From NCBI RefSeq assembly GCF_022374935.2, contig NZ_CP092430.2, forward strand, positions 4,898,001 to 4,962,000: a stretch of DNA of 64,000 nt, given 5' to 3'. The DNA comes from Mycolicibacter virginiensis (GTDB lineage: Bacteria; Actinomycetota; Actinomycetes; Mycobacteriales; Mycobacteriaceae). The notes beneath the pieces were generated by a model that saw nothing but the letters and a program-made list of their open reading frames with translations, had not been told where the DNA came from and did no database searches. Both the position numbers and the translations under genes were made by a program. Below are positions 62,667 through 64,000 of this stretch, one piece after another (position 1 is the first letter of the stretch; every line of letters starts with the position of its first letter).

Positions 62667-64000
62667 CTAGCGGTTCCCCTGGTTCTGCCACCACGACAGC
62701 AACTCGGCCGTCGCCTCCTCGCGCGTCAGCGGCCCGCGCTCCAACCGCAGCTCCTTGAGATAGCTCCACGCGCGGCCTACCTGCGGTCCCGCCGGGATGT
62801 CGAGCAGCGCCATGATCTCGTTGCCGTCGAGGTCCGGCCGCACCCGCTGCAGGTCTTCCTGCTCGGCCAGAACTGCGATCCGCTCTTCGAGCTGGTCGTA
62901 GCTGGCCTGCAGGCGCGCCGCACGCCGCTTGTTGCGGGTGGTGCAATCGGCCCGGACCAGCTTGTGCAGCCGTCCCAGCAGCGGCCCCGCATCGGTGACG
63001 TAGCGCCGCACCGCCGAGTCGGTCCACTTGCCGTCGCCGTAGCCGTGGAACCGCAGGTGCAGGTAGACCAGCTGGGACACGTCGTCGACCATCTGCTTGG
63101 AGTAGCGCAGCGCGCGCATCCGTTTCCGGGCCATCTTCGCGCCCACCACCTCGTGGTGGTGGAAGCTCACGCCTCCGTCAGTTTCGTGCCGGCGGGTGGC
63201 GGGCTTGCCGATGTCGTGCAGCAACGCCGCCCAGCGCAGAACCAGGTCGGGGCCGTCATCCTCCAGGTCGATCGCCTGCCGCAGCACGGTCAGCGAATGC
63301 TGGTAGACGTCCTTGTGCTGGTGATGCTCGTCGATCGCCATCCGCATGCCGCCCACCTCGGGCAGCACCACATCGCCCATCCCGGTGGCCACCATCAGAT
63401 CCAGGCCGGCTACCGGGTCGGCGCCCACCAGCAGCTTGTCCAATTCGGCGGCCACGCGTTCCGCGGTGATGCGAGCGAGCTCTGGCGCCATGTCCTCGAT
63501 CGCGGCGCGCACCCGCGGCGCCACCGTGAAGCCGAGCTGCGAAACAAACCGGGCGGCGCGCAACATCCGGAGCGGGTCGTCGCCGAAAGAAACCTGCGGT
63601 GCGGTCGGCGTATCGAGCACACCCTCCCGCAACGCCGCCAGCCCGCCCAGCGGGTCGAGGAACTCCCCCGGCCCGGCCGCGGTGATGCGGACCGCCATCG
63701 CGTTGGCGGTGAAGTCGCGGCGCACCAGATCCTCGTCGAGCGAATCCCCGAAGCGCACTTCGGGATTGCGGGACACCTGGTCATACTTGTCGGCCCGGAA
63801 GGTGGTGATCTCCACGCGTTGCCCGACCAGCGTTGCGCCCACCGTGCCGAACTCGATGCCGGTGTCCCACATCGCTTCGGTGCGGCCCCGCAGAATGCGC
63901 TGCACCTGCTCGGGGCGCGCGTCGGTGGTGAAATCCAGATCCGGGCTCGGCCGGCCCAACAGCGCGTCGCGGACCGATCCGCCGACCAGGTAGATCTCCT
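62667..64000 (-). CDS. pcnA: CCA-adding enzyme / poly(A) polymerase-type nucleotidyltransferase, 5' end outside window
   Basis: The reading frame enters from the right edge with EIYLVGGSVRDALLGRPSPD, so the N-terminus is missing (at least 444 codons present). LVGGSVRDALLG and PDLDFTT are the class II nucleotidyltransferase active-site motifs with the metal-binding Asp pair. RDFTANAMAV and RIDPLRML-type DDPLRMLRAARF follow. The C-terminal HD domain contains EHHQHKDVYQHS and RWAALLHDIGKPATR. Orthologue of Rv3907c, probably tRNA CCA addition or repair. First gene of a unit with the DxDxDG-repeat protein. Confidence 0.95.
   Translation of the reverse strand, partial: EIYLVGGSVRDALLGRPSPDLDFTTDARPEQVQRILRGRTEAMWDTGIEFGTVGATLVGQRVEITTFRADKYDQVSRNPEVRFGDSLDEDLVRRDFTANAMAVRITAAGPGEFLDPLGGLAALREGVLDTPTAPQVSFGDDPLRMLRAARFVSQLGFTVAPRVRAAIEDMAPELARITAERVAAELDKLLVGADPVAGLDLMVATGMGDVVLPEVGGMRMAIDEHHQHKDVYQHSLTVLRQAIDLEDDGPDLVLRWAALLHDIGKPATRRHETDGGVSFHHHEVVGAKMARKRMRALRYSKQMVDDVSQLVYLHLRFHGYGDGKWTDSAVRRYVTDAGPLLGRLHKLVRADCTTRNKRRAARLQASYDQLEERIAVLAEQEDLQRVRPDLDGNEIMALLDIPAGPQVGRAWSYLKELRLERGPLTREEATAELLSWWQNQGNR

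Overview
The window is a GC-rich actinobacterial chromosome segment, almost certainly from a non-tuberculous Mycobacterium (Mycobacteriaceae). The evidence is the run of near-origin core genes that I recognise by sequence: rpsF-ssb-rpsR-rplI, dnaB, ponA1, ino1, leuS, an mtc28-like antigen, a YqgE-family protein and pcnA. Typical mycobacterial families are interleaved with them (PE-PPE-domain esterases, MmpL, PapA, FAAL, PknH-type sensor-domain lipoproteins, VapBC). From memory of locus numbering, the order matches the dnaB-rpsF-ponA1-ino1-leuS-pcnA arrangement of M. smegmatis better than M. tuberculosis, where pcnA and the Rv0036c-Rv0058 block lie on opposite sides of oriC. The species cannot be fixed from the window alone. 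I found no tRNA, rRNA or CRISPR array.

Layout. 0-2.8 kb: three exported PE-PPE-domain hydrolase paralogues, one cut by the window edge. 2.8-7.1 kb: a beta-lactamase-like lipoprotein, a CobW-type GTPase, an alpha/beta hydrolase and a VapBC22-like toxin-antitoxin pair. 7.26-8.03 kb: a short segment bounded by imperfect inverted repeats, probably a decayed insertion element. 8.0-11.6 kb: intein-free dnaB, then the rpsF-ssb-rpsR-rplI operon with a 15-bp hairpin terminator. 11.7-14 kb: three PknH-type sensor-domain proteins. 14.2-28.7 kb: a complete acyltrehalose-type lipid locus, with FAAL, Sap-like and Chp-like genes converging on mmpL, papA and a 2110-aa pks. 28.8-38.3 kb: an MFS protein, a GT87-like glycosyltransferase, two tandem ponA1 genes, a DUF5318 protein and an Rv0048c-like protein. 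38.5-45.7 kb: padR, ino1, a hydrolase, an F420-type oxidoreductase, a fused binding-protein/permease ABC transporter with its ATPase, marR and an SDR. 45.7-50.8 kb: an Rv1264-like adenylate cyclase and five more sensor-domain proteins. 50.8-53.8 kb: an unrecognised overlapping three-gene exported/membrane operon facing a membrane protein. 53.8-64 kb: leuS, mtc28-like, Rv0039c-like, yqgE, MFS, Rv0036c-like, another PE-PPE protein, an Asp-rich repeat protein and pcnA (5' end cut).

How the genes work together. The most distinctive system is the 14.2-28.7 kb locus. By family knowledge a FAAL activates a fatty acid for the PKS, PapA transfers the product to trehalose, Chp performs later acyl transfer at the membrane, and MmpL with Sap moves the lipid outward. 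Gene order resembles both the sulfolipid-1 locus (sap-chp1 facing mmpL8-papA1-pks2) and the DAT/PAT locus (pks3/4-papA3-mmpL10 facing chp2-fadD21). The PKS here has substitutions at key catalytic positions: the ketoreductase Tyr is Ala, its Asn is Asp, and the dehydratase Asp is Glu. This suggests a product different from the known fully reduced methyl-branched acids. Other notable features are the tandem ponA1 duplication, a dispersed 57-bp repeat, eight paralogous sensor-domain proteins, and an apparent one-base frame break at the start of mmpL.
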